Assembly: GCF_000181515.1 (NCBI RefSeq)
Contig: NZ_ABCG01000002.1
Span: 1-64,000 of the forward strand
From: Erythrobacter sp. SD-21
GTDB taxonomy: Bacteria > Pseudomonadota > Alphaproteobacteria > Sphingomonadales > Sphingomonadaceae
Reading direction: 5' to 3'
Length of the DNA stretch: 64,000 nt
Shown: piece after piece, positions 7,149 through 15,738 of the stretch
Position numbering within the stretch: the stretch's first letter is position 1
Layout of the letters: the number at the start of each line of letters is the position of its first letter
Notes under the pieces: generated by a model
What the model saw: only the letters and a program-made list of their open reading frames with translations
The model's database searches: none
What the model was told of the DNA's origin: nothing
Program-made: the position numbers and the translations under genes

Positions 7149-9851
7149 ATGGTCGAGATTTTCACGGTCGGCGGCGGCGAGTACATCGTCAACGTCCTCA
7201 ACGCCGTTGCCGCCTGGACCGGTGCGGGCGGCTACAAGAGCCTCATTCAGGTCGCGCTGGTCATGGGCATGGTGCTCGCGGTCATAGTGGTCGCGTTCAA
7301 CCAGGACTGGCGTGCCTGGCTCAACTGGTTCCTCGGCGCGACGCTTATCTACATGTGCTTGATGGTGCCGCGCATGGACGTCCATGTGACCGACCGGGTC
7401 AATCCCAGCCTTGCACCGGCAACGGTGGCCAATGTCCCGCTCGGGCTCGCCCTGATGGCAAGCTTCACCAGCCAGGCGGGGGACTATCTGACCCGCTCTG
7501 CCGAGCTTGTCTTCGGCCTACCCGACGACCTCAACTACTCGAGTAACGGCATGATCTATGGCGCGCGGCTGCTTGAATCGACGCGCAGCTTGCGCATTTC
7601 CGATCCGGAGTTTGCTGCGAACTTCGATGAGCATGTCCGGCAATGCGTGTTCTACGATCTGCTTCTCGGCCGCTACTCGATGAAGGAGCTGTCCGAAAGC
7701 GACGATATCTGGGCGACGATCGCACCGGGCAGCGCGGCGCGCGCGCAAAAATTCCTGACCCGGCAGGCCGACGACAGCGTGACGGCCTCGATCATCACCT
7801 GCCGTGAAGCCTACACCGCGCTGTCGGGTCAGTGGGCGAGCCTCATTGACGATATGACGCTTGTTGCGGGGCGTCAGCTCTATCCGCGCCAGACCGAAGC
7901 GCTCGCCAAGGCCAAGCTCATGGCCGACCTCCCGATTGCCTATCAGTATCTCACCGGCATCTCGCGCAGCGCGAGCGACATCTTCCGCCAGGTGCTGACG
8001 ATCAATGCCATGAACCAGGCTATGCACGGCTTTGCCGGGGCGAGCGGCACGGGCAGTATCGACGTCTTCGCGCAGACCCGGGCAGATATTCAGACCGAGC
8101 GGACCTATTCCTCGATCGCGCACAACGCGATGAAATGGGTCCCGATCCTCAATGTCGTGCTGACGGTGGTGTTCTACGCGCTGTTCCCTGTCCTGTTTCC
8201 GCTGTTCCTGATGCCGCGGACCGGACCCATTGCATTGAGAGGTTACGTCACCGGCTTCTTCTACCTTGCGGCGTGGGGACCGCTCTTCGTCATCCTGCAC
8301 ATGATCCTGATGTTCAAAGGCGCGGGCGATGTCGCCGCCGCTGGCGGCAGCACGGGCCTTAGCCTCGCGACCTTTGCCGGCATGAGCGACGTCAACAGCG
8401 ATATCGGCATTTTGGCGGGCTATCTCGTCGCCTCGATCCCGTTCCTTGCCGGCGGGGTGGCGCGCGGTGCACTTGCGATCTCGGGCCAGGCAACGAGCTA
8501 TCTCAACCCGAGCCAGAACGCAGCCGAAGAAGCCTCGCGCGAAGCGAGCACCGGCAATGTCTCGCTCGGCAATTCGAACTTCGACAATTCGACAGTGTTT
8601 TCCCGCCAGTTTGCGCAGGGCAATCTTGCACCCAACATCGCCTATGGCGCGGCACAGACGCGTGGTTTCACCGACAGCGGCACGCAGACCACCAGCTTCC
8701 CCGATGGAGAGTTCGCTGCTGTCCCGAATTCAAGCTATCCGTTCACGCCGACACTGGGGCAGGACTTCACCGGCCGCCTCGGAACGATGGCGAGCCAGAG
8801 CCGGACGCAGAGCGAGACCTATGCCAACCTCGCCCAGCAATCGACGAGCTCTGCGCTCACCCGGTTCAGCGAGATCCGCAACGCCTACAGCCAGGGTCAA
8901 AGCTCCGACACGGTCAGCGGCGTCGGCACGAACGACAGCATCGGCACGGCATTCAGCGAAGTCGGCAATGCCTCAAGGACGCTCCAGCAGCAGTTCGGCC
9001 TTTCCCGGCGCGCCTCCGACGACATTACCGTGTCTTGGTTCTTGAATGGTGACGCTGGAATTGGTCTGAAGGGAGAAAGGGGGCCGGTACAGGCGTCTGC
9101 TGGTTTGCGGGGTGGTCGCAATCAGACTTGGACGGACAGCGATATCGGGATCGCCTCGGAAGATCGCGGCAGGATCATGGGTACGCTGCGGCAGCTTTCG
9201 GATAGCCGCAACTGGTCGAATACGCGTGAAGGCTTTCTGCGCGAGACGAGCTCAAGCTCGGTATCACAGGTATCGACCAGCTCGTCGGGTCTCAGCCGAT
9301 CGCTGACCGAAGCCGAGAGCTATACGCGAGAGGCGCGTCGGGCCGAAGAGATGGCCAGTCGCCTCGAGAATCAGGCCAGCTGGTACGAGGCCAACAGCGC
9401 CGCAGGCACGCTGAACTTGAGCCAGGCCTATCGCGAATGGGGCATGGCCGAGATGGAAGCCAATCGCGACTATTACGGGCCGGTGCGCTTCGACGACATC
9501 GAGTTTCAGATGAGCGCGCGCGGCCAGCAGCTGCAATCTCGGTTTGTCGAAAGCTATGCCGATCGGCTGCAGGACGACATCGAAGCCGACCTTTCATTGC
9601 CGGACTTCGCTCCTGTCAGCCGCCCCGGGATCGGGGGTGCTGGGCAGGTGCGAGCTAGGGGAGCTGTAGGTTCTGCGGGTGGTCCCTCAATGCCCGATGC
9701 TCCTGATCGGTCTGACATCACGGATGAGGTCGAGCGGGTTCGCCAGCAGGGTCGTGGAAGGATTGGTACCGTTCGAGGTTACCTGGATCGCCAAACGCAG
9801 GGCGCCACGGGCGCAAGCGAGGAAGCTGCCGACGACGTAAAGGAATGGTAG
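7149..9851 (+). CDS. traG: Conjugal transfer mating-pair stabilisation protein TraG
   Basis: 900 residues, close to F TraG. The N-terminal half is membrane-embedded: helices can be seen near residues 35-58, 62-82, 330-360, 370-400 and 425-450. The remaining ~450 residues form a Ser/Gln/Thr-rich hydrophilic periplasmic domain. In F, the N-terminus helps pilus assembly and the C-terminus acts in mating-pair stabilisation and surface exclusion through contact with TraN and recipient TraS. It is the last gene of the + strand transfer operon. A minus-strand small gene follows 4 bases after the stop. Confidence 0.92.
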   Translation: MVEIFTVGGGEYIVNVLNAVAAWTGAGGYKSLIQVALVMGMVLAVIVVAFNQDWRAWLNWFLGATLIYMCLMVPRMDVHVTDRVNPSLAPATVANVPLGLALMASFTSQAGDYLTRSAELVFGLPDDLNYSSNGMIYGARLLESTRSLRISDPEFAANFDEHVRQCVFYDLLLGRYSMKELSESDDIWATIAPGSAARAQKFLTRQADDSVTASIITCREAYTALSGQWASLIDDMTLVAGRQLYPRQTEALAKAKLMADLPIAYQYLTGISRSASDIFRQVLTINAMNQAMHGFAGASGTGSIDVFAQTRADIQTERTYSSIAHNAMKWVPILNVVLTVVFYALFPVLFPLFLMPRTGPIALRGYVTGFFYLAAWGPLFVILHMILMFKGAGDVAAAGGSTGLSLATFAGMSDVNSDIGILAGYLVASIPFLAGGVARGALAISGQATSYLNPSQNAAEEASREASTGNVSLGNSNFDNSTVFSRQFAQGNLAPNIAYGAAQTRGFTDSGTQTTSFPDGEFAAVPNSSYPFTPTLGQDFTGRLGTMASQSRTQSETYANLAQQSTSSALTRFSEIRNAYSQGQSSDTVSGVGTNDSIGTAFSEVGNASRTLQQQFGLSRRASDDITVSWFLNGDAGIGLKGERGPVQASAGLRGGRNQTWTDSDIGIASEDRGRIMGTLRQLSDSRNWSNTREGFLRETSSSSVSQVSTSSSGLSRSLTEAESYTREARRAEEMASRLENQASWYEANSAAGTLNLSQAYREWGMAEMEANRDYYGPVRFDDIEFQMSARGQQLQSRFVESYADRLQDDIEADLSLPDFAPVSRPGIGGAGQVRARGAVGSAGGPSMPDAPDRSDITDEVERVRQQGRGRIGTVRGYLDRQTQGATGASEEAADDVKEW

Positions 9852-9855
9852 GTGG

Positions 9856-10059
9856 TCAAAGTACCAAGTCGTAGATCACCACATAGATGATGAATGCTAA
9901 GAGAAGGATCGCGAATGCAATGAAGCCAACCCGCCCCCATGGGTCGGCCCAGGCCTTCTTCCATGAGTAGGACGTGAGGCGATTTTCGGAGATGGCACGG
10001 TCGATCTCTCGTAGGCCCTTCCAGTCCGTCTCGTCATTGTGACCCTTCTCATTATCCAT
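9856..10059 (-). CDS. Small single-pass membrane protein, unknown
   Basis: 67 residues if read from the ATG at 10059, which has GGAG about 8 bases upstream; a GTG and an ATG 6-9 bases earlier are possible. A hydrophilic N-terminal half (NEKGHNDETDWKGLREIDRA) leads into one strongly hydrophobic helix at the C-terminus (VGFIAFAILLLAFIIYVVIYD). It is convergent with traG. F-type systems often encode a small inner-membrane entry-exclusion protein (TraS) next to traG. That role is a positional guess; I see no sequence signature for it. Confidence 0.55.
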   Translation of the reverse strand: MDNEKGHNDETDWKGLREIDRAISENRLTSYSWKKAWADPWGRVGFIAFAILLLAFIIYVVIYDLVL

Positions 10060-10124
10060 TCCCATCACTCCGACCTAAATAAAGTAGCAATTTTGATGCA
10101 TTATCGATGATAAGCGAATTAAGG

Positions 10125-10222
10125 TATCGATATTGACACATTATGGCCCTTCATGTAAAGACGCAAAATCGCTACACAACGCTCCATATTGGAGATAATG
10201 TCTCGATAATGCCACATTATGA
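10125..10222 (+). promoter_or_regulatory. Direct-repeat operator candidates before hipB-like gene
   Basis: Two 22-base copies, 10125-10146 (TATCGATATTGACACATTATGG) and 10201-10222, differ at about four positions. Each ends over one of the two possible ATG start codons (10143 and 10209) of the antitoxin gene. A third related ATTATCGATGATAA lies at 10100-10113. HipB-type antitoxins repress their own operon by binding repeated sites near the promoter, so these are plausible autoregulatory sites. No clear -35/-10 pair was identified. Confidence 0.45.
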
Positions 10223-10568
10223 TTCACCAGATCTTCGCCCTCTCTCTGTGCTGCTATCCGACCTCGGAAAGCAGATCGAAGCATATCGCATATCACGCAA
10301 TCTCAAGCAGGCCGAGCTTGCGGAAATGGCTGGCATCTCGCGTTCAACGCTCGCCCGCCTGGAAGCCGGCAATGGCGGGACCATCGATAGCCTTGCCAGG
10401 ATCATGCGTGCGCTTGAAATTGAAGACCGCCTTCTGGATGTCATGCCGGACGCCAAGCTGAGCCCGCTCGATCCCCGGTCCGACACCGGCAAGGCGCGGC
10501 AAAGGGTGCGCAAGTCTTCTGAAGGTGAGGCTGGCGAGGAATGGAGCTGGGGTGACGAGGCCCCATGA
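10143..10568 (+). CDS. HipB-like XRE-family antitoxin/regulator
   Basis: 141 residues from ATG 10143, or about 119 from ATG 10209; neither has a good ribosome site, and conservation seems to begin at LRPLSVLLSDLGKQI. The helix-turn-helix is clear: LKQAELAEMAGISRSTLARLEAG followed by TIDSLARIMRALEIEDRLLD. A charged C-terminal tail rich in Lys/Arg/Glu follows. Its stop overlaps the start of the HipA-like kinase gene (ATGA), the classic antitoxin-first arrangement. It should neutralise the kinase and repress the operon, probably through the repeats just upstream. Confidence 0.85.
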   Translation: MALHVKTQNRYTTLHIGDNVSIMPHYDSPDLRPLSVLLSDLGKQIEAYRISRNLKQAELAEMAGISRSTLARLEAGNGGTIDSLARIMRALEIEDRLLDVMPDAKLSPLDPRSDTGKARQRVRKSSEGEAGEEWSWGDEAP

Positions 10569-11863
10569 CGCGTGCCGTAGTCAATCTCTGGGGCCGTCAG
10601 ATCGGCGCCGTCCTGTGGGATGAGGATCGCGATGTCGGGGTTTTCGAATACACTCCGGAATTCAGCCGCAGCGGTATCGAAGTCGCCCCGCTCACAATGC
10701 CCCTGCGAAGTGGCGTCTACGACTTTCCCGCGCTGAATTACGAGACCTTCAAAGGGCTTCCGGGCATGCTGGCCGACAGCCTACCCGACAAGTTTGGTAA
10801 CGCCCTGATCAACCGTTGGCTTGCCGAGCAGGGCCGCACAGCCGAAAGCTTCGATCCGGTCGAGCGCCTTTGTTACACCGGCCGCAGAGGTATGGGCGCG
10901 CTCGAATTCGAGCCTGCGACCGGTGAGCGCCGTGAACAGGGTCGGCCGGTCGATATCGCTCCGCTTGTCGAGCTCGCCAACAGGGTCATTGCCGCGCGTG
11001 AAGAACTGGCCGGTGTACTCAAGGGTGAAGATGATCACCGCGCACTCCAGGAGATCCTGCGCGTCGGAACCTCCGCCGGCGGTGCCCGGGCCAAGGCCGT
11101 CCTCGCCTGGAATGAGGAGACCGGAGAATTCCATTCCGGGCAACTGACTGCAGGGCCCGGGTATACGCAATGGCTGGTCAAGTTCGACGGCGTGTCGGGC
11201 AATGCTGACAAGGAACTTGCCGACCCGATGGGCTTCGGTCGGCTTGAATACGCTTGCTATCTGCTAGCCCGAGAGGCTGGCATCGACATGGCTCGCTCTC
11301 GTCTGCACGAAGAAGGCGGGCGGGCACATTTCATGACACAGCGCTTCGACCGCACGCCTGATGGCAAGAAGCTTCACATGCAGTCGCTTTGCGCAATGCG
11401 CCATTTCGATTTCAACCTCGCTCGCGCATACAGCTACGAGCAGGCGATCGAGACCATCCGCATGCTCGGTCTCGGCCGCGAAGCGATCAAGGAGCAGGTG
11501 CGCCGTGCGGTGCTCAATGTCTACATCCGCAACCAGGACGACCACACCAAGAACATCGCTTTCCTCATGGATAGCTTGGGTCGCTGGAGCCTCTCGCCCG
11601 CATTCGATGTCGTCTACGCCTACAATCCTGACGGGGACTGGACTAACGAACACCAGATGTCACTGGCCGGCAAAACCGACGACTTCGAACTCGACGATCT
11701 GCTGGAATTCGGACGGTTTGCTGACCTGAAACCTGCTGAGACCAGGTCGATCATCGACACGATCCGGGCCGCAGTCAGTAACTGGAACAGGCACTGCAAT
11801 ACCGCCGGAGTGGAAGCCGACATGGCACGGAAGGCTAGGCGCGGATTCCGTGAAATCGGCTGA
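10565..11863 (+). CDS. HipA-family serine/threonine kinase toxin
   Basis: 432 residues. It has the HipA N-terminal subdomain 1 (VNLWGRQIGAVLWDED), the glycine-rich segment VGTSAGGARAKAV, the catalytic IRNQDDHTKNIAFLMD loop and the metal-binding LSPAFDVVYAY, all in the usual order and at full length. HipA kinases of this group phosphorylate a translation factor or aminoacyl-tRNA synthetase (GltX in E. coli) and cause dormancy; the substrate here is unknown. Coupled to the upstream HipB-like gene. Such modules serve as plasmid addiction or abortive phage defence, and this one lies at the edge of the defence region. Confidence 0.9.
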   Translation: MTRAVVNLWGRQIGAVLWDEDRDVGVFEYTPEFSRSGIEVAPLTMPLRSGVYDFPALNYETFKGLPGMLADSLPDKFGNALINRWLAEQGRTAESFDPVERLCYTGRRGMGALEFEPATGERREQGRPVDIAPLVELANRVIAAREELAGVLKGEDDHRALQEILRVGTSAGGARAKAVLAWNEETGEFHSGQLTAGPGYTQWLVKFDGVSGNADKELADPMGFGRLEYACYLLAREAGIDMARSRLHEEGGRAHFMTQRFDRTPDGKKLHMQSLCAMRHFDFNLARAYSYEQAIETIRMLGLGREAIKEQVRRAVLNVYIRNQDDHTKNIAFLMDSLGRWSLSPAFDVVYAYNPDGDWTNEHQMSLAGKTDDFELDDLLEFGRFADLKPAETRSIIDTIRAAVSNWNRHCNTAGVEADMARKARRGFREIG

Positions 11864-11977
11864 GAAGCCGGCAGGCCGGGCGATCGCCTACAGCTGTTTG
11901 TTGAAACCGAAATGTCTGCCCTTGCCCGTGGGGAACTTTCATGACATCCCGTCGCTACAACTACCCGAGGCAGACAT

Positions 11978-13210
11978 ATGCAATCTGAGTTCCGAATTCT
12001 ACGCTGCCGGGCCGGGCTCTCGACCGAGGAACTCGCAGAAAAACTGGGTTACTCCGAACGGGAGATTTTCCGCTGGGAGTCCGGACACATCAGACCTCGC
12101 AAAGTCGTGCTCGACTGGCTGCGTGAGCGAGCCAAATCAGTCCCCACACATACAAATGCGAGGGGGTTCACATTCATTGACCTCTTTGCCGGCATAGGAG
12201 GACTACGCAGGGCTTTTGATGGCATAGGCGGCCGCTGCGTATTCACGTCTGAATGGGACAAATATGCACAGCTTACTTATCACACCAACTACCCGGACAA
12301 CCGCCCGATCGCCGGCGATATTACCAAAGTCCCCGTCGATGAGATTCCTGTGCATGACGTTCTGCTCGCGGGCTTTCCTTGTCAGCCATTCTCAATCGCC
12401 GGGGTGTCAAAAAAGAATGCGCTGGGCCGGAAACATGGGTTCCTTGACGAAGCTCAGGGAACGCTGTTCTTCGATGTTGCACGGATCCTGAAGGCTCACA
12501 GACCACGCGCATTCCTGCTCGAGAACGTGAAGAATCTGAAAAGCCACGACAAAGGACGGACCTTCGAGGTCATCCGCAAAATTTTGGAGAAAGACCTCGG
12601 ATACGAGCTCCATGTTCGCGTTCTAAACGCACGTCATTTTCTTCCCCAAAACCGTGAACGGATCGTGCTCGTTGGCTTCCGCGAAAAAAGTGGATTTGAT
12701 TGGGCGGACTTGAAGCTTCCGGTTGAAGGCGAAGCGCGGATGCGATCGGTACTGCATCCCGAGAACGGCAGCGAAATTGCAGAATCGCACTACACGGAAG
12801 GAGAACTTGCGACGGTCAGTGCCAAGTATACCCTGAGCAATCACCTCTGGAAATATCTCCGAGATTACTCAGCCAAGCATCGTGCAGCAGGCAATGGCTT
12901 TGGGTATGGCTTGGTAGGCCCGGACGACACCTGCAGAACGCTCTCAGCGCGCTATTACAAGGATGGGTCTGAAATTCTCGTACAGCAAAAGGGACGCAAG
13001 AATCCCCGACGGCTTACCCCGAGGGAATGCGCAAGGCTGATGGGTTTTCCCGACACGTTCCGGATCCCTGTTTCCGATACGCAGGCGTATAAGCAGTTCG
13101 GTAACTCGGTGGCAGTGCCGGTGTTTAGCGAGGTCGCAAGGATCATGCGTCCGCATATAACCCGGGAAGCAGTCCCGAACGATGAGGTGGCTGTCCGGGA
13201 GTATGCCTGA
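11978..13210 (+). CDS. dcm: DNA cytosine-5 methyltransferase, Dcm/EcoRII type
   Basis: 410 residues; ATG with GAGG 8 bases upstream. An N-terminal helix-turn-helix (residues about 14-40, LSTEELAEKLGYSEREIFRW) precedes a complete m5C methylase. Motif I is FIDLFAGIGG, motif IV is GFPCQPFS with catalytic Cys135, motif VI is LLENVKNL, motif VIII is QNRERIVLVG, and motif X is QFGNSVAVPV. The target-recognition region (LWKYLRDYSAKH, GNGFGYGLVGP, RTLSARYYKDGSEIL) is close to those I know from Dcm and M.EcoRII, which methylate the inner C of CCWGG; that specificity is an inference. The HTH may autoregulate the gene, as in M.EcoRII/M.SsoII. It overlaps vsr by 8 bases and faces the restriction operon. 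Confidence 0.93.
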   Translation: MQSEFRILRCRAGLSTEELAEKLGYSEREIFRWESGHIRPRKVVLDWLRERAKSVPTHTNARGFTFIDLFAGIGGLRRAFDGIGGRCVFTSEWDKYAQLTYHTNYPDNRPIAGDITKVPVDEIPVHDVLLAGFPCQPFSIAGVSKKNALGRKHGFLDEAQGTLFFDVARILKAHRPRAFLLENVKNLKSHDKGRTFEVIRKILEKDLGYELHVRVLNARHFLPQNRERIVLVGFREKSGFDWADLKLPVEGEARMRSVLHPENGSEIAESHYTEGELATVSAKYTLSNHLWKYLRDYSAKHRAAGNGFGYGLVGPDDTCRTLSARYYKDGSEILVQQKGRKNPRRLTPRECARLMGFPDTFRIPVSDTQAYKQFGNSVAVPVFSEVARIMRPHITREAVPNDEVAVREYA

Positions 13211-13724
13211 CGTCCATGATCCCGCGACGAGAAGCCGTAACATGGCGGCTATCAGGGGAAGGGACACGAAGCCTGAACTTCTCATTCGGAGTGGCCTTCA
13301 CCGGCAGGGTTTTCGCTTCAGGGTCAACCGGAAGGAACTGCCCGGCAAGCCCGACATCGTACTCAGCCGGTTTCATGCAGTTATCTTTGTGCACGGCTGC
13401 TTCTGGCATGGTCATGATTGCCATTTGTTCCGGCTTCCAGGTACACGCACCGAATTCTGGACGGCGAAGATCGGCGCCAATCAAGAGCGGGACAAGGTTG
13501 TCGGATCAGCGCTGCTTTCGGAAGGATGGCGCATTGCCACCGTCTGGGAGTGCGCGCTCAAAGGAAAGAGCAGAATTGAACTGCAGGAACTTCTGACGAG
13601 GCTGACGTCTTGGCTCAGGGGTGATGAGCTACTGCTCGAAATCAGAGGCCAAGATGTAAAATCCATGCGTGCCTCGTCAATGCACCCGCCGGAAGCCACG
13701 GAGCCGGATCCTTCCGGCAGGTAA
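13203..13724 (+). CDS. vsr: Very short patch repair endonuclease Vsr
   Basis: 173 residues from ATG 13203. A start at 13182 is possible, but MPDVHDPATRSRNMAAIRGRDTKPE aligns with the normal Vsr N-terminus (landmark residues 1-25). Catalytic features are LPGKPDIVL (the Asp), FVHGCFWHGHDCHLF with the metal/zinc-binding His and Cys, and the TRTEFWTAKIGANQERD helix. Vsr nicks at T:G mismatches created by deamination of 5-methylcytosine in Dcm sites, and so protects the genome from the methylase's side effects. The C-terminal ~30 residues go beyond the E. coli protein. The last 48 bases overlap the convergent 545-residue gene. Confidence 0.95.
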   Translation: MPDVHDPATRSRNMAAIRGRDTKPELLIRSGLHRQGFRFRVNRKELPGKPDIVLSRFHAVIFVHGCFWHGHDCHLFRLPGTRTEFWTAKIGANQERDKVVGSALLSEGWRIATVWECALKGKSRIELQELLTRLTSWLRGDELLLEIRGQDVKSMRASSMHPPEATEPDPSGR

Positions 13725-15314
13725 CTGAGGGTCCGGATCAATGATCGGGTTCACGACGGGAGCTTTGCTAATGGCTCGCTTAGAGCGTCTGTCGTTCGGA
13801 TAGCCGCTCAGCACTGCCCAGATCGTTGGTGCGGCTTTGCTGATGTCGCGCACCGTCAGTCGCCATTTCCAGGCAAGATTCTCCGAGAATTCTCCGTAGT
13901 TGTCCCGGGCACTTTCGTAGCTGGCCCGGGCTTCGTCCCAGTATTCCAGCCAGAGGTCATCCAGCCATACAGGCAGCTTGCTGAAGTCGTGACCGATCAG
14001 CACTCCATTCAGAAAACTCAGAAACACCGTTTCTTCGCGTTTGACCGTGGGCAGATGGGTATCGAGGGCGTCGGCAACAGCCTGCAGTGTCATCTGGCTC
14101 CCAAGAGTGCGGCTCGTCCTGAGACGGTAAATTTCGGACGCGCGCTTCGTAATGCGGGACGCAGTCAGCAAGTCACAGACGGTCTCGCGAAGCGTGGCGA
14201 CAAACTCAGCGGCATTGACCGTTGGCGAGGCTGGCAGACAGCTGAGTGCGTTGGCAGTCCGGTATGACGGCCAGTCGATCAGACCATCGTCACGGAGGCA
14301 GGAGGCCAGCTGATTTGCATGCATCGCAGCCACCTCAGCCGCCTTTCCTCCTTTTGCCCCCAAGCTGCCGGCGCGCAACCTCAAGACGATATCACCTACG
14401 GTTTCTGATCCGGCTTCAGCCAGTCGCTCAGCGTATCTGCCCAGTCTGAGTCGGTTCAGTGGGAGCCCGAGCACTTCCCCTCTCAGATCGCCGAAAAGCC
14501 GGGGATCGACACGACTCGCTGCACGGAATTCACCGGACATCTGCGGTTCGCCGGTGACGATCGCAAGGATGATTGGGAGCTGTGTTATGACCGCATGATT
14601 GGGAACCTCCCATTCAGCGGAGAGGGCATCCACGAAATCTGTGAACTCGATTTCCTCAAGGTGGGAAAGACGGTCTGCAGCCCGCTTCCACCAGATCGAA
14701 AACTCCGGACGGAAATGTATTCCCAGCGTTCCATAGGTGTCGTTGAGTAGCCCGCCGGTCAGCTGGCCCAGCAGCTTCTTCTCCTTTTGCCGGATCCTTT
14801 CGCGGGTGACCGGAGGGCTGGTTGTCGCAGCTATTTCATCAAGCGTCTTCTGCCGTTCCGGGGGCTGACAGATGCGTTCGCGAAGAATTGCCGAGAAGGT
14901 CTCGTCAGCAAGATTGTCGGCGACCTCGGCGAGAAAGTCCGGAAGGGAAGCCAGAAAGTCTTTACCTGAACGCGGCCGACCCTCATGCGGCAGAAGCGGG
15001 ATACGCGTTGTTTCGCAGTACCCGTCCCAGTCAGTGCCCGTCTCAGCATCCGAAGCATCAATAAGCGCTTGCCGGTTCTCACTGAGCAGATCGGCTGTAC
15101 GCCAGCCAACTGTGGGAATCCTGATGATCTGCTCCCGGGTCACGTTCGCGAGATCGCCGACGGTGCGGAAACCGGCCCTCTCCAGCGTTGCAGTCTTCAC
15201 ACCAAGGTGAAGGACGCCGATCGGGAGATCATCCACCGATCCAGGTTGCCGGATGCTATCTTGGTGCTGCGCGCCTGGCGGATCTGTCGGCTCTCCGGTT
15301 TCTCTAATGTACAC
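13677..15314 (-). CDS. Protein with RNAP alpha-CTD-like HhH and two sigma-region-4-like HTH units
   Basis: 545 residues from GTG 15314, which overlaps the end of the EcoRII-N-like gene. Residues about 30-85 (GVLHLGVKTATLERAGFRTV, then REQIIRIPTVGWRTADLL) resemble the paired helix-hairpin-helix of RNA polymerase alpha-CTD. Residues about 144-186 contain KTLDEIAATTSPPVTRERIR, very like sigma-70 region 4 (TLxEIxxxxxVTRERIRQ). A diverged second copy appears near residues 380-460 (MTLQAVADALDTHLPTVKRE). The protein ends RIRLRGFRRVH, a tail shared with the preceding gene product. I know of no characterised function; a DNA-binding or target-selection role in the restriction complex is an inference. 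The 3' end overlaps vsr by 48 bases. Confidence 0.75.
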   Translation of the reverse strand: MYIRETGEPTDPPGAQHQDSIRQPGSVDDLPIGVLHLGVKTATLERAGFRTVGDLANVTREQIIRIPTVGWRTADLLSENRQALIDASDAETGTDWDGYCETTRIPLLPHEGRPRSGKDFLASLPDFLAEVADNLADETFSAILRERICQPPERQKTLDEIAATTSPPVTRERIRQKEKKLLGQLTGGLLNDTYGTLGIHFRPEFSIWWKRAADRLSHLEEIEFTDFVDALSAEWEVPNHAVITQLPIILAIVTGEPQMSGEFRAASRVDPRLFGDLRGEVLGLPLNRLRLGRYAERLAEAGSETVGDIVLRLRAGSLGAKGGKAAEVAAMHANQLASCLRDDGLIDWPSYRTANALSCLPASPTVNAAEFVATLRETVCDLLTASRITKRASEIYRLRTSRTLGSQMTLQAVADALDTHLPTVKREETVFLSFLNGVLIGHDFSKLPVWLDDLWLEYWDEARASYESARDNYGEFSENLAWKWRLTVRDISKAAPTIWAVLSGYPNDRRSKRAISKAPVVNPIIDPDPQLPAGRIRLRGFRRVH

Positions 15315-15738
15315 GACGCCAGCCTTTCAGGCGGACCCTCACCGGTGCGCTTGCCTCCTCGCCTTGAGGCGCCTCATCCCTCCGGACTGACACAGAATAG
15401 GTTAGACTTCCCGGAGATCCGGTAAGCACGAGTACATCGCCTTCCGTCGCGCCAACAGCGCGGAAGAACTTGGTCATATGGGTGATGCGGTACTCGTCCC
15501 TTGTCCCGCCTTCATCATGAAGCCTGTTATTGTAGTAGATATAGCGGAAGCGCCAGGTCACCCCCGCGTCGTCCGTCATTTCCAGCCATGCATCGGGGTT
15601 CTTCTGCGCAGGATCGAGAAACGGAAGCAGCGCAATCAGATCCGTCTGTGATTTCGGTATGTGTATTCCTGCCTGATGACCTCCGGTTTCTCCGGTATCG
15701 TTCGCCGTCAGCGGCTTCTCATAAGTCTGACTGCCCAT
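15304..15738 (-). CDS. Stand-alone EcoRII-N-like (B3-fold) DNA-binding protein
   Basis: 144 residues from the ATG at 15738, which overlaps the SNF2 stop as TGATG and has GGAG 8 bases upstream. The core (about residues 26-120) contains WLEMTDDAGVTWRFRYIYYN, then NRLHDEGGTRDEYRITHMTKFF and GDVLVLTGS. This pattern matches the N-terminal effector-binding domain of EcoRII, a plant-B3-like pseudobarrel that recognises CCWGG. There is no nuclease domain, so it could supply sequence recognition to other subunits. Its neighbour Dcm-like methylase has an EcoRII-type recognition domain, which supports the reading. The C-terminus VRVRLKGWRRVH matches the tail of the next gene product. Confidence 0.7.
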   Translation of the reverse strand: MGSQTYEKPLTANDTGETGGHQAGIHIPKSQTDLIALLPFLDPAQKNPDAWLEMTDDAGVTWRFRYIYYNNRLHDEGGTRDEYRITHMTKFFRAVGATEGDVLVLTGSPGSLTYSVSVRRDEAPQGEEASAPVRVRLKGWRRVH

